From Acidobacteriota bacterium (GTDB taxonomy: Bacteria > Acidobacteriota > Terriglobia > Acidiferrales > UBA7541), in assembly GCA_003223295.1 (NCBI GenBank), contig QHYM01000109.1, positions 1 to 44,286 on the forward strand: 44,286 nt of DNA, read 5' to 3'. The notes beneath the pieces are model-generated. The model was not told where the DNA came from. It ran no database searches and saw only the letters and a list, made by a program, of their open reading frames with translations. Positions within the stretch are counted from its first letter, which is position 1, and every line of letters starts with the position of its first letter. A program made the position numbers and the translations under genes. Below, one piece after another: positions 36,822 through 44,286 of this stretch.

Positions 36822-37988
36822 ATGAAACACGAAATCGATCGCCGCACTTTTCTCATCGCTGGCGGGATGACCGCTCTTGCGTCAACCCGCGTTCTCGGCG
36901 CCAACGACACGCTGCGCGTCGGAGTCATAGGCGCCGGTGGCCGCATGAATGACCTGCTCAACGCCGCCGACAAGGTCGCCAACTACCAGATCGCTGCTGT
37001 GAGCGACGTCTATGCACCGCGCCGCGACGCTATCAAAGAACGATCCAAGGGCACCGCGACCACGCACGTGGATTATCGCGAGCTTCTCCTGCAAAAACTG
37101 GACGCCGTCTTTATCGCTTCCCCCGATCACTGGCACGTCCGCATGGCCGTTGACGCCATCGCCGCCGGCAAAGACGTCTATCTGGAAAAGCCGGTCACCC
37201 ACACCCTCGAGGAGGGCGCAACGCTCACGCGCGCGGTTCGCTCTAGCAAACAAGTCCTGCAGTGCGGCATGCAGCAGCGCAGCTGGAGCCACTTTCGCGA
37301 TGCCGTGGATCTCATTCAGGGCGGCAGCCTCGGCCGTGTCCCGCAGGTTCGCACCTATTGGTGGCAGAACTACCGGGCGTGGCGGGAGCTCAAAGCCGTC
37401 GACGTTCAGGCGCTGGATTGGAAGCAATGGCTGGGCGGAGCTCCCGATCAGCCTTTCAACGAGGAAAAGTTCTACCGCTGGCGCTGGTTCTGGAACTTTG
37501 GCGGCGGCGCCATGACCGATCTCTTCACCCACTGGATTGACGTCGCGCACTGGGCCATGAAGTCCGACCAGCCCACCAACGCACAAATCCTTGCCGATAA
37601 ATCCATCTTCGAGCAATGGGATTGCCCCGACACGGTTCAAGCGGCGTTCCGCTATCCGGGATTTGACGTCGTGTACGAGGGCATGATGGCTTCCTCGATC
37701 GACGACGGCGGCCTCGAGTTCCGCGGTACCGACGCAACCTTAAAAATCAACCGGATTGGCTTCGGCGTTTATCACGAAGGCGTGCCAGGTAGAGAAAATC
37801 CGGTCGTGAAGGCCGACAGTTTCCGCGACGGCACCATCGACCACATGCAGAACTTTTTTGACTGCGTCCGGTCCCGCAAAGAGCCAAACGCGCCCGTCGA
37901 AACCGGAGTTGCCGCCGCGCGCGCCGGCCATATCGCAAATCTGGCCTACCATCGCGGCGGCCAGCTTGCCTGGCCCCCCAAGCCCTGA
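36822..37988 (+). CDS. Tat-exported Gfo/Idh/MocA family oxidoreductase
   Basis: A 388-residue NAD(P)-dependent sugar or inositol oxidoreductase. A twin-arginine signal (DRRTFL at 6-11) precedes the Rossmann domain, whose GAGG is at 37-40. The conserved EKP is at 122-124 and FNFGGGAMTDLFTHWIDVAHW forms the active-site half. Such exported forms are frequent in Acidobacteriota, Planctomycetes and Bacteroidetes and act on sugars or glycosides with a bound cofactor. No adjacent sugar gene identifies the substrate. Confidence 0.9.
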   Translation: MKHEIDRRTFLIAGGMTALASTRVLGANDTLRVGVIGAGGRMNDLLNAADKVANYQIAAVSDVYAPRRDAIKERSKGTATTHVDYRELLLQKLDAVFIASPDHWHVRMAVDAIAAGKDVYLEKPVTHTLEEGATLTRAVRSSKQVLQCGMQQRSWSHFRDAVDLIQGGSLGRVPQVRTYWWQNYRAWRELKAVDVQALDWKQWLGGAPDQPFNEEKFYRWRWFWNFGGGAMTDLFTHWIDVAHWAMKSDQPTNAQILADKSIFEQWDCPDTVQAAFRYPGFDVVYEGMMASSIDDGGLEFRGTDATLKINRIGFGVYHEGVPGRENPVVKADSFRDGTIDHMQNFFDCVRSRKEPNAPVETGVAAARAGHIANLAYHRGGQLAWPPKP

Positions 37989-38091
37989 ACGCAGTCGTAA
38001 CAGAGCGCAGCGCCCGATAATCACATCTCCCAGAGACTGGTCGGCCTTCGACGTAATTAAGTACCATCTGTCTCGCTCGGAGCCAGGGCAA

Positions 38092-38469
38092 CTACGTGTG
38101 CAAAGGTTTTGGTTGCGCCAACGCGATCAGCGCGATGCCCACGATGATGAGGGCCGGAACATCGCCCAGCAGGTGGCCATGCTGGTCGGCGCTCGTCAAT
38201 GCCTGCACTGCCATGATGCCCGCGTGAACAAGGCTCGACCAGGCCGTAAAGGCAATGAGGCTGCGATGCTCGGCGGGGTGACGTGACGCGATCAGCAAGA
38301 AGACGCCCAGCGTCGCGTAAACGCCCAAAATCATCTGCAGATAATGTGGCAAGTGGCCCGTGTGCCACGACCACCCGGACGGCCAAACAACGGTGAGCAG
38401 GTAGATCCCGACGATGAAGGTCAGGCCTACCAGCTTCAAGACGACTTGCAATACACGTTCTCTGTTCAT
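38092..38469 (-). CDS. Small four-helix membrane protein (DUF6632-like)
   Basis: A 125-residue protein with four predicted membrane helices and conserved-looking WPSGWSWH and GDVPAL segments. From memory it resembles DUF6632 proteins of unknown function. GGAGG precedes ATG 38469. It follows the carboxymuconolactone decarboxylase-like gene by 45 bases and is probably co-transcribed with it. Confidence 0.75.
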   Translation of the reverse strand: MNRERVLQVVLKLVGLTFIVGIYLLTVVWPSGWSWHTGHLPHYLQMILGVYATLGVFLLIASRHPAEHRSLIAFTAWSSLVHAGIMAVQALTSADQHGHLLGDVPALIIVGIALIALAQPKPLHT

Positions 38470-38514
38470 GGCATCCTCCAGAATGGAATTTGTATTAACC
38501 AGGTGAGTATGGAT

Positions 38515-38847
38515 TCAGGGTTGGTCGTAAAACTTCAGGGCCATGGCACCGTGGGTCGCCGCGCCGCCGGCGCGCAAGGCGGCGGCAATCAGTGAACTTT
38601 CGGTGATTTCCTCGCGAGAGGCACCCGCGGCTTTTGCACCCTTTACATGTCCTTCGATGCAATAAGGGCATTGCGTCGTGAAGGCAACAGCCAGTGCGAT
38701 GAGCTCGCGATATTTTCTGGGAACAGCGCCGTCGTCGCGGCGAACGATGTTATCCAGGCCGAGCCAAGCATTGAAGTCTGTGGGCGCAAGTTTGCCCATT
38801 TCCTTGAGAAACCGTAGATCCCCAACATCGTGGTAGTGTTCGCTCAT
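38515..38847 (-). CDS. Carboxymuconolactone decarboxylase / AhpD-like protein
   Basis: A 110-residue helical protein with the AhpD-type active site C60-PY-C63 and H67. Proteins with this CxxC are usually peroxidase-linked thiol reductases, whereas true decarboxylases lack it, so an antioxidant role is more likely. ATG 38847 has AGGAGA 7 bases upstream; the frame extends far upstream only because of the antisense strand of the GlxA-type gene. It is the first gene of a pair divergent from that regulator. Confidence 0.9.
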   Translation of the reverse strand: MSEHYHDVGDLRFLKEMGKLAPTDFNAWLGLDNIVRRDDGAVPRKYRELIALAVAFTTQCPYCIEGHVKGAKAAGASREEITESSLIAAALRAGGAATHGAMALKFYDQP

Positions 38848-38931
38848 GGAGTTCTCCTGTGTGAGCCCGTAGTTTTTAAACGAGTAGTTCGTGATTCCTA
38901 AGATTAGACGCTGGATAAGGTTGAAATCGGG

Positions 38932-38947
38932 ATGGCAGATATGCCAT
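38932..38947. promoter_or_regulatory. Inverted repeat between the CMD gene and the GlxA-type regulator
   Basis: ATGGCA-GATA-TGCCAT: perfect 6-base arms 52 bases before ATG 38999, in the only non-coding space of this divergent pair. A candidate operator. Confidence 0.3.
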
Positions 38948-38998
38948 TGTACATAGGTGATCCAGCCATCTGGGCTTGGCGCCCCTGGGAGGATAGGC

Positions 38999-39973
38999 AT
39001 GATTGAAGTCACTGTCCTGTTTCTGGACCAAAGTTTTTCGTCTACCGCCATCGGCCCAATGGAGGTCTTCCGCCATGCTGGTACGCTGTGGAACTTCCTC
39101 ACGGGAACACGGCCGGTCCCTCGCTTTCGCGTAACCACAGCATCGGTGGATGGACGCACGGTCCGCTGTGACGGGCCAATCCATATCCGGCCTGGCGCAG
39201 CCCTCACCGATATCCGCAAGGCCGACCTCATCTTCATACCGACCACCGGGCCAAGCCTCGACGACGTGGTCGAGCGCAATGCACCGGTTGTCCCCTGGCT
39301 GCGGCGCTGGCGCAGGCGGGGAGCCGCCATAGCCAGCGTGTGTTCAGGTGTGGGGCTGGTTGCGGCCACCGGCATGCTTGACGGCAAACGCGCCACTACG
39401 CACTGGGGCATCGCTGATCGCTTTCGTGAGAAATATCCGAAGGTCAAATGGATGCCGGAATTGATGGTGACTGAGGACCGTGGCTTCTACTGCGGCGGCG
39501 GCGTGCACGCCGCACTTGATCTCAGCCTATATCTTGTCGAGAAATTCTGCGGCCATGACATTGCCGTGCAAACCGCCAAGGCGCTTCTCATCGAAACGCC
39601 CCGCGCATGGCAAGCGGGGTTCGCCATCGTCCCCTTGAAGACGGAGCATAGCGACGACCGCATCTCCAGCGCGCAGGAGTGGCTGCACCAGAACTTTCAC
39701 AACAGCTTTCCTCTCGAAGCCCCAGCCCGGCGCGTGGGCATGAGCCTGCGCAATTTCGTTCGCCGCTTTAAGCAAGCCACGGGAGACAGTCCGTTGATCT
39801 ATTTGCAGAAGCTCCGCGTCGCGGCCGGCAAGCGCCTGCTCGAAAGCGACCATCGCACCATGCAGGAGATTAGCGACGCCGTCGGTTATCAAGATGTCGC
39901 CTTTTTCCGCGCGCTCTTCCAGCGACATACCGGCGTCTCCCCTAGCGTATATCGGCAGAGGTTCGGGGCGTAA
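38999..39973 (+). CDS. GlxA-type AraC-family transcriptional regulator
   Basis: A 324-residue regulator combining an N-terminal DJ-1/PfpI-like domain (about 1-190, nucleophile-elbow cysteine in SVCSGVG) with a C-terminal AraC helix-turn-helix pair (about 220-322, ending SPSVYRQRFG). GGGAGG (38987-38992) fixes ATG 38999 and excludes the frame extension to 38957. Being divergent from the AhpD-like/DUF6632 pair it probably controls that pair; the ligand is unknown. Confidence 0.92.
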   Translation: MIEVTVLFLDQSFSSTAIGPMEVFRHAGTLWNFLTGTRPVPRFRVTTASVDGRTVRCDGPIHIRPGAALTDIRKADLIFIPTTGPSLDDVVERNAPVVPWLRRWRRRGAAIASVCSGVGLVAATGMLDGKRATTHWGIADRFREKYPKVKWMPELMVTEDRGFYCGGGVHAALDLSLYLVEKFCGHDIAVQTAKALLIETPRAWQAGFAIVPLKTEHSDDRISSAQEWLHQNFHNSFPLEAPARRVGMSLRNFVRRFKQATGDSPLIYLQKLRVAAGKRLLESDHRTMQEISDAVGYQDVAFFRALFQRHTGVSPSVYRQRFGA

Positions 39974-40079
39974 GAGTGCTCAATGTTTGGCGGATGGAAG
40001 CAATCCCGTCAGGCCAGAGCTCGTATTGGGCGAAGGTCTCTGGTAATTCAACTTGCGGGAGGTGGGTCTCCTCGCTTTT

Positions 40080-41279
40080 CTATTTCGTCGTTGAAACGCG
40101 GTACACCACGCCGGCGCCGTCATCGGAGACCAGCAGCGCTCCGTCGGGTGCAACGGTCACTCCCACGGGCCGCCCTAAGACATCCTTCTGGCTCGGGTCT
40201 GGCACCATTCCTGTCAGGAACGGCACAGGATCTGCGGATGGCTTGCCGTCCTTGAACGCCACAAACGCGACTTGGTATCCCGAGCGAGACGCCCGGTTCC
40301 ACGAACCATGTTCCGCGACGAACGCTCCGCCCCAGTAGCTTTCTGGGAATTGCTTCCCGGTGTAAAACGTGAATTGCAGCGGCGCCACGTGCGCCCCCAG
40401 CAGCACATCCGGAACAATCGCGCGCTTCACCAACTCCGGATGCTCTTGCTTCACTCGCGGATCCACGTTGTCGCCGATGTAGCTGTACGGCCAACCGTAG
40501 AATCCGCCGTCTTTCAAAGAAGTGAAATAATCCGGCGGGAGATCGTCGCCCAGATCGTCCCGCTCGTTGACGCTGGTCCAGAGTTTTCCGGTCACCGGCT
40601 CAATTGCGAGTCCGACCGGATTTCTGAGGCCCGTCGCATACAGCCGGGCATTCTTGCCGTCGAGATCGCAGATCGTCACCGCCGCGCGTATCGCTGGTTC
40701 ACCGGTGTTGATATTCGAGTTCGAACCGACTGCGATGAACACGTGCTTGCCGTCCGGAGAAAACGCCACCGAGCGCGTATCGTGTCCGCCCGACGGCAAA
40801 TCCACCAAATGTTCTTTTTCACCCAAGCGTTTCGAAGTTTTGGGATCGTACTTGAAGCGCACCAGCTCGTTCATGTTCCCCACGTACACGTAGTCGTCGT
40901 GAAACGCGATACCAAACGGCCGGTTCATCCCGTCGACAAACACTTCGCGTTCCGGTGCAGCACTCGTATCCTTTCCGCTCCGAAGCACAATGATTTGTCC
41001 AGACCCGGTTGTGTCGGCGAGGAAAATGTCTCCGTTGGGCGCAACTGTCAGCCACCGCGGCCTCTTGAAACCGCTCGCGTAAACACTCACCTGGAATCCA
41101 GCGGATACCTTAGGAAGAAAGCCTGCGGGTGGTTTCTCCTTGTTCGGCCCGTTTCCCGCTGCCTTGGTTTCAAACGGCGCGGGCAATTTTGGCTTTTGCC
41201 CTTGGGTTACCTGCGCTGGCAAATAGGCAGTCATCAATAAGCTCACAACAGAGCAGAAAGCGATTCTTCGATGGATCAA
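40080..41279 (-). CDS. Exported sorbosone/aldose dehydrogenase-like beta-propeller protein
   Basis: A 399-residue protein of the soluble PQQ-dependent glucose/sorbosone dehydrogenase (GSDH) type. A signal peptide of about 22 residues begins with IHRR. Repeated propeller blades are visible (GFKRPRWLTVAPNGDIFLADT, GMNRPFGIAFHDDYVYVGN, SVAFSPDGKHVFIAVGS, GLRNPVGLAIEP). It starts at TTG 41279: GAGAGG lies 5 bases upstream and the complete signal peptide requires it. It converges with the GlxA-type gene. PQQ use is family knowledge, not visible here. Confidence 0.88.
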   Translation of the reverse strand: MIHRRIAFCSVVSLLMTAYLPAQVTQGQKPKLPAPFETKAAGNGPNKEKPPAGFLPKVSAGFQVSVYASGFKRPRWLTVAPNGDIFLADTTGSGQIIVLRSGKDTSAAPEREVFVDGMNRPFGIAFHDDYVYVGNMNELVRFKYDPKTSKRLGEKEHLVDLPSGGHDTRSVAFSPDGKHVFIAVGSNSNINTGEPAIRAAVTICDLDGKNARLYATGLRNPVGLAIEPVTGKLWTSVNERDDLGDDLPPDYFTSLKDGGFYGWPYSYIGDNVDPRVKQEHPELVKRAIVPDVLLGAHVAPLQFTFYTGKQFPESYWGGAFVAEHGSWNRASRSGYQVAFVAFKDGKPSADPVPFLTGMVPDPSQKDVLGRPVGVTVAPDGALLVSDDGAGVVYRVSTTK

Positions 41280-41368
41280 TGTGGCCTCTCTCGATTCTCG
41301 TAATTTATCTTGCGTTTCTAGGATGCCTCATTTGGCCTTTCGGTTCCATTGGATGCTTTTTCACGCAA

Positions 41369-41380
41369 CTCGTTAACGAG
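41369..41380. promoter_or_regulatory. 12-bp perfect palindrome CTCGTTAACGAG
   Basis: It lies in the 208-base divergent space between the propeller-protein gene and msrA, 107 bases before the msrA start. A candidate operator; nothing else in the gap is recognisable. Confidence 0.25.
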
Positions 41381-41487
41381 CCAGCCCACTCAGTCTCCCG
41401 AACGTTTGTCGGACCGGAAGCGCTCCCTCTCGCATCCAATCAGGCAGTTCGAGCGTAACCTATCTTGAGCCATCTTGGGATCGCATC

Positions 41488-42180
41488 ATGAAAAGCCCCT
41501 ACATTGGACGCGGCCTGGCCCTCGCCGTAATCATCGCCGTCATCACCTGGACGGCTCTTCGTGCGCTCGGCGAGCGACCGCCCGAAACTCCCAAATTTCC
41601 TTTTCCTGCGCCCGCCGTCGATGCCCAATTAGCCTCTGCAGAGTCCCATCAGACCGCCGCTCTTGCGGGCGGCTGCTTCTGGGGCGTGCAGGCCGTCTTT
41701 GAACACTTGAAAGGCGTCAAGTCCGTCACGTCCGGCTATTCGGGCGGCTTCGTGAAATCGCCATCCTACGAAAGTGTCAGCATGGGCGTCACGGGACACG
41801 CCGAATCCGTTAGCATCAATTTCGATCCTTCCAAAATCACTTACGGCCAACTCCTGATGGTTTTCTTTTCCGTTGCGCACGACCCCACGCAATGGAATCG
41901 CCAGGGCCCGGATACCGGTTCGCAATATCGCTCCGCCATTTTCTATTCGAACGATGAGCAGAAGCGCATCGCTCAGGCGTATATGGCGCAGCTTGACTCC
42001 GCCAAGGTTTATTCCCGCCCCATCGTCACCAAAGTTGAGCGTCTCCAGGCTTTTTATCCTGCAGAGGACTATCACCAGGATTTTCTCCAGCACAATCCCG
42101 ATAATCCTTACATCGTCTACAACGACCTTCCCAAGCTCGAAAATCTGAAAAAAGATTTTCCTGATCTCTACAAACCTTAA
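41488..42180 (+). CDS. msrA: Peptide methionine-S-sulfoxide reductase, membrane-anchored
   Basis: A 230-residue MsrA. Residues about 9-25 form a membrane anchor or uncleaved signal, so it should face the periplasm. The catalytic GCFWG has Cys63; TGSQYRS and AEDYHQDF complete the active site. There is no second cysteine after Cys63, so it lacks the usual resolving cysteines and must use an external reductant. It repairs S-form methionine sulfoxide in proteins. No msrB or DsbD-like partner is adjacent. Confidence 0.94.
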   Translation: MKSPYIGRGLALAVIIAVITWTALRALGERPPETPKFPFPAPAVDAQLASAESHQTAALAGGCFWGVQAVFEHLKGVKSVTSGYSGGFVKSPSYESVSMGVTGHAESVSINFDPSKITYGQLLMVFFSVAHDPTQWNRQGPDTGSQYRSAIFYSNDEQKRIAQAYMAQLDSAKVYSRPIVTKVERLQAFYPAEDYHQDFLQHNPDNPYIVYNDLPKLENLKKDFPDLYKP

Positions 42181-42195
42181 GAGCAGCCCGCCTGG

Positions 42196-42807
42196 TCACT
42201 TTGCGTCCGGGCGCTCGGTGACGGCTTTCTCTCCAGTGCCTGGCAACGTTCTCTTCATGCCTCCCGCAAGTTCTCCGGCCATCAATGCCTCAACGCCGTC
42301 GTACGCGTAAATTGTCGGCGCATGATTCTGCATCAACCCGCCAGTGTCCGCGGTTGGCCCATAGTTGCTGTGCACCTCCCTCCCCAGCATTCGTAGCATG
42401 GCCATTTGTTGTCCGCGGTGATGCGCGGTATGCGCGATCCTTCTCACCATCACCCATGCGCGCGACCGGGGCACGTCAAAAAATTTCGCTTCTCCCTCCC
42501 ACCAAGGTTCGTCTTTTGCCCTCAGCGTCGCCAGGCGCTTCTTGCTGTCTTCTGCATATCGCTGGATGAATTCCAGTCGCGTCTCTTTCGCCGGCAGTGG
42601 CGGCGCTCCCACGTCGATTCCCAGCATGTTCATGAACCACAGGTTTTCGCTCACGCACTGATGCACCATCTGCTCGCGCACGCTGCGCCCTCTTGGATCT
42701 CTCGCATTCGGCCGCACGGGCAAATCTTCCTCACGAAATTCGCTCCATATACTTAGGACTTTGATCCGCTCCGTTTCATACGTCTCCACCAGGAAGTCGT
42801 ATCGCAT
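42196..42807 (-). CDS. DinB-family four-helix protein
   Basis: A 203-residue protein of the DinB/YfiT-like superfamily. The metal-binding histidines are visible as H49 and H126/H130 (AHTAHHRGQQ). AAGGAGGG a few bases before ATG 42807 fixes the start; the frame continues to 43101 only as antisense. Family members are often thiol-dependent metalloenzymes; no specific reaction can be assigned. It is divergent from the DUF1349 gene. Confidence 0.88.
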   Translation of the reverse strand: MRYDFLVETYETERIKVLSIWSEFREEDLPVRPNARDPRGRSVREQMVHQCVSENLWFMNMLGIDVGAPPLPAKETRLEFIQRYAEDSKKRLATLRAKDEPWWEGEAKFFDVPRSRAWVMVRRIAHTAHHRGQQMAMLRMLGREVHSNYGPTADTGGLMQNHAPTIYAYDGVEALMAGELAGGMKRTLPGTGEKAVTERPDAK

Positions 42808-42909
42808 GAACGCCCTCCTTCTTTCGCTGCTTCGCCGCGCATTCTCTCGCCCGTTGCCGCGCTCGTCAATCTCGCGCACACATCTCAATCGCAAAGGAAG
42901 GAGAGCAAC

Positions 42910-42918
42910 TGCTATTAT
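42910..42918 (+). promoter_or_regulatory. Extended -10 for the DUF1349 gene
   Basis: TGC-TATTAT, a TGn plus near-consensus -10. The predicted leader to ATG 42956 is about 31 bases. The -35 is not recognisable. Confidence 0.35.
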
Positions 42919-42955
42919 TTGGCGTCCAACGAAGAAACTCTTTCGGGAGAACAAT

Positions 42956-43636
42956 ATGAATTCTTCCAATCGCCGCGAATTCCTGAGTTCTGCTTCCGTG
43001 CTCTCATGCGGGGCCTTTTGCAGGAATGTGGCTTCCGTTAGACACTTGCTTTGGGCTGCAGCGTCGAAGCCAGAGCTCTCCGGCAAGGCACTGTTCGCCA
43101 AGATGAAATGGTTTAACGAGCCCGCATCGGCAAAGCAATCCGGCGATCAGCTTGTGGTCACCACGAAGCCCAAGACCGATTATTGGCGCAAGACGTTTTA
43201 CGAATACGTCACCGACAACGGTCACTTCTTCTCTCTGCCCGTGACGGGTGATTTCACGCTGGAGAGCCGCGTTTCCGGAAAATACGCCGCGCTCTATGAT
43301 CAGGCCGGCTTGATGATTCGAATCGACAGCAGCAACTGGCTGAAATGCGGCCTTGAACTAGTTGATGGCATCGGGCACGCCAGCGTGGTTGTCACGCGCG
43401 AGTTTTCCGATTGGTCCACGGTTCGTGGCATTACCACCAATGAGCCGCTGTGGTGGCGCATCGTGCGCAAAAGCACTTCACTCGAAGTTCTCTATTCTCT
43501 CGATGGCAAGAACTTCATTTCTACGCGCCTCGGTTATCTTCCTCTGCAAGCATCGGTCGACGCCGGAATCATGTGCTGTTCCCCTGAGGGCGCCGGCTTC
43601 GAATCTACTTTCGACCAACTCCACCTTACCCAATGA
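42956..43636 (+). CDS. Tat-exported DUF1349 jelly-roll protein
   Basis: A 226-residue protein. The N-terminus has a twin-arginine-like signal (NRREFL at 5-10). The remainder matches DUF1349 beta-sandwich proteins: FFSLPVTGDFTLESRV, YDQAGLMIRIDSSNWLKCGLE, and VVTREFSDWS. These folds usually bind carbohydrates or belong to secreted hydrolases; this protein has no other domain. GGGAGA 7 bases upstream sets ATG 42956. Confidence 0.85.
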   Translation: MNSSNRREFLSSASVLSCGAFCRNVASVRHLLWAAASKPELSGKALFAKMKWFNEPASAKQSGDQLVVTTKPKTDYWRKTFYEYVTDNGHFFSLPVTGDFTLESRVSGKYAALYDQAGLMIRIDSSNWLKCGLELVDGIGHASVVVTREFSDWSTVRGITTNEPLWWRIVRKSTSLEVLYSLDGKNFISTRLGYLPLQASVDAGIMCCSPEGAGFESTFDQLHLTQ

Positions 43637-43661
43637 TCGGACCGCTTACTATCCGCTCCTT

Positions 43662-43690
43662 CATTTGGCATTCATGCATTCGGCATTCAT
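43662..43690. repeat. Short tandem repeat, two 14-bp units
   Basis: CATTTGGCATTCAT (43662-43675) and CATTCGGCATTCAT (43677-43690) match at 13 of 14 positions and repeat every 15 bases. Confidence 0.6.
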
Positions 43691-43711
43691 AGAGTGTTGA
43701 TTTCTTCCCTG

Positions 43712-43740
43712 TTGACAGCATATCCGCGAGGGAGTATCAA
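43712..43740 (+). promoter_or_regulatory. Sigma70 promoter for the VOC gene
   Basis: Consensus TTGACA (43712-43717), 17-base spacer, TATCAA (43735-43740). Transcription should start near 43747, about 69 bases before ATG 43816. Confidence 0.55.
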
Positions 43741-43815
43741 CAGTTTTGCGCACGGCTCTGCCAAACTCCCTTCCGTTTCCCGTGCGCGCACATCCAAATC
43801 CGCAAGGAGGCAACC

Positions 43816-44286
43816 ATGTCGAATCCAGTTCGCGCAATTCCCGAGGGGTATCACAGCGTTACGCCGTATTTGACCTGCAAGAACACCGCGCAGGCCATTG
43901 AGTATTACAAGTCCGTCTTCGGAGCCAAGGAAACCGTCTGCATGAAGGGTCCGGATGGCAAAGTCGGGCACGCCGAAATAAAGATCAGCGACTCGCACAT
44001 TATGCTCGCCGACGAGTTTCCCGGCATGAACGCGGCACCTACGCCGGGAGTCAAGAACGCGTGCGGCATCTTCCTCTACGTCGAAAATGTCGATGATGTC
44101 TTCAAGCGCGCGGTGGCCGCGGGCGCTCACGTGGATATGCCACTCGACAATCAGTTTTGGGGCGATCGCTACGGCAAAATCACCGATCCCTTCGGCCATC
44201 AGTGGGGGCTGGCGCAGCATGTGGAAGACGTTGCGCCCGAGGAAATGAAGCGCCGCTCGCAAGAGTATGCCGCGAAGATGGCCAAG
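43816..44286 (+). CDS. VOC (glyoxalase/PhnB-like) family protein, 3' end beyond the window
   Basis: A frame open to the window edge (157 codons). AAGGAGG at 43804-43810 and ATG 43816 are a strong start. The sequence has the paired beta-alpha-beta-beta-beta units of VOC proteins: VTPYLTCKNTAQAIEYYKSVFGA, GHAEIKISDSHIMLADE, LYVENVDDVFKRAVAAGA and GDRYGKITDPFGHQWGLA. PhnB-like members are typically 150-170 residues, so only a few codons are probably missing. Function within the superfamily cannot be set. Confidence 0.88.
   Translation, partial: MSNPVRAIPEGYHSVTPYLTCKNTAQAIEYYKSVFGAKETVCMKGPDGKVGHAEIKISDSHIMLADEFPGMNAAPTPGVKNACGIFLYVENVDDVFKRAVAAGAHVDMPLDNQFWGDRYGKITDPFGHQWGLAQHVEDVAPEEMKRRSQEYAAKMAK

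Noticed and set aside
41279-41458. Hydrophobic 59-codon frame beginning MWPLSILVIYLAFLG on the plus strand
   Set aside because: The start overlaps the propeller gene start, there is no good ribosome binding site, and the second half is not protein-like. A real small membrane protein cannot be excluded.

Overview
The window looks like chromosomal DNA of a GC-rich Gram-negative soil bacterium, most probably an Acidobacteriota (Terriglobia-like) genome. This is inferred from gene content, since no rRNA or marker phylogeny is available: Tat-exported GMC oxidoreductase modules with a reaction-centre-type cytochrome c, Tat-exported Gfo/Idh/MocA and DUF1349 proteins, an outer-membrane beta-barrel, and a compound GGGGCT..AGCCCC palindrome of a kind scattered through such genomes. 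I see no tRNA, rRNA, CRISPR array, transposase or phage gene. Forty-one protein genes can be supported; one runs off the right edge.

Layout. (1) 76-5632: a secreted subtilisin-like protease with C-terminal SVVWG repeats and a stand-alone membrane protein, divergent from a large membrane HD-GYP/GAF/GGDEF protein whose membrane domain is homologous to the stand-alone one. (2) 5685-9812: a tightly overlapping peptide-type ABC transporter operon (two permeases, binding protein, one ATPase), then a beta-barrel protein. (3) 10729-16063 (minus): a periplasmic sugar or alcohol dehydrogenase module with two close GMC paralogues, one Tat-exported subunit 3 and a diheme cytochrome c; an extended -10 with an adjacent inverted repeat lies in front of it. 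(4) 16209-27992: a CDP-alcohol phosphatidyltransferase (plus) convergent with a nine-gene minus-strand lipid operon: fatty acyl reductase with a dead HAD domain, SDR reductase, pyruvyl transferase-like protein, acyl-CoA ligase, crotonase, second AMP ligase preceded by its ACP, lipid kinase, PlsC acyltransferase. Most junctions overlap or are a few bases apart. This is the best candidate for an undescribed system: it has the parts to activate, reduce, attach, phosphorylate and decorate a long-chain lipid.

(5) 28328-30729 (minus): leuA-leuB, where LeuA lacks the allosteric domain; divergent LysR gene, then a nickel/cobalt permease. (6) 32747-44286: a mosaic of small single genes and pairs: hotdog thioesterase (probably leaderless), small lipoprotein, chloroperoxidase-like hydrolase, methyltransferase, two unknowns, Tat oxidoreductase, a CMD/DUF6632 pair divergent from a GlxA-type AraC regulator, sorbosone dehydrogenase-like propeller, membrane-anchored MsrA, DinB-like protein, DUF1349 protein and a partial VOC protein.

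Starts were chosen from ribosome binding sites, signal peptides and overlaps. Family assignments rest on reading motifs by eye; no database search was possible.
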